Assembly (NCBI GenBank): GCA_020697135.1
Contig: JAJFBM010000001.1
Location: forward strand, 1-64,000
DNA: 64,000 bases
Origin: Rickettsiaceae bacterium
GTDB taxonomy: Bacteria; Pseudomonadota; Alphaproteobacteria; Rickettsiales; Rickettsiaceae
Direction: 5' to 3'
The notes beneath the pieces are model-generated. The model was not told where the DNA came from. It saw nothing but the letters and a program-made list of their open reading frames with translations, and made no database searches. The translations under genes were made by a program, and so were the position numbers. Every line of letters begins with the position of its first letter. The first letter of the stretch is position 1. Below, in pieces: positions 63,702-64,000 of this stretch.

Positions 63702-64000
63702 ATGACATCTAAAAAAGAAAGACAAAAATTTAAAGCAATTTTATCTGAAGGGTTTCATCAAGTCTTCAACGATAGACTTTCAGTATTAATACCAAAACAA
63801 AGTATTTTTTCAAAACCAGGAAGGTCAGAAGAGAAAGTAGAAAATAAGGAGCAAGAAGCAACAGAATTTAATTTAAGTCAATTTAAACTTATGAATAAAA
63901 CTGAAGTTGAAGCTATTTTCGATGATTTAATTATTAAAAAATTTGGTAAAAATTTTTCCAATTCTATAGACTATATGAAGGAATTATATAAGCAAATAAC
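63702..64000 (+). CDS. Hypothetical protein, truncated by window edge
   Basis: ORF MTSKKERQKFKAILSEGFHQVFNDRLSVLIPKQSIFSK... open to the window end. Confidence 0.5.
   Translation, partial: MTSKKERQKFKAILSEGFHQVFNDRLSVLIPKQSIFSKPGRSEEKVENKEQEATEFNLSQFKLMNKTEVEAIFDDLIIKKFGKNFSNSIDYMKELYKQI

Overview
This is a 64 kb window of an AT-rich alphaproteobacterial chromosome. It looks like a flagellated, host-associated member of the Rickettsiales (Midichloria/Jidaibacter-like); this is inferred from gene content and style, not from a search. The conserved backbone includes the cytochrome bc1 operon (petABC), ccmAB, acnA, rnj, coaX, a flagellar cluster (fliW, flgL, an unusually large flgK, a FlgN-like ORF, a rod-binding FlgJ-like ORF, flgI), an MsbA-like ABC transporter, tRNA-Met(CAT), rpsI/rplM, rlmJ, ruvX, gpsA, clpB and mlaA. 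It also includes many lipid A/LPS genes (lpxB, an eptA-like gene, lpxL-like, lpxK, waaA, a DUF374 acyltransferase). Accessory islands between these carry three ankyrin-repeat proteins, a candidate CE-clan (Ulp1/YopJ-like) cysteine protease or acetyltransferase, two candidate F-box proteins (one in a paralog pair, one at the end of a large LRR-like protein), a stand-alone condensation-type acyltransferase, small secreted peptides, paralogous lipoproteins and a decayed IS982-type transposase. The most unusual non-coding signal is a ~123 bp palindromic element abutting or overlapping the 3' ends of minus-strand genes (rnj, flgI and, in partial form, the msbA-like gene). Its core is conserved, its outer stem differs between copies but stays self-complementary, and it carries the mini-ORF MKIVDWRC*. 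It co-occurs with a dispersed REP-like family (GTCATNGCGAG...GTGGCRATCCAG). All functional calls come from reading motifs by eye; no searches were run.
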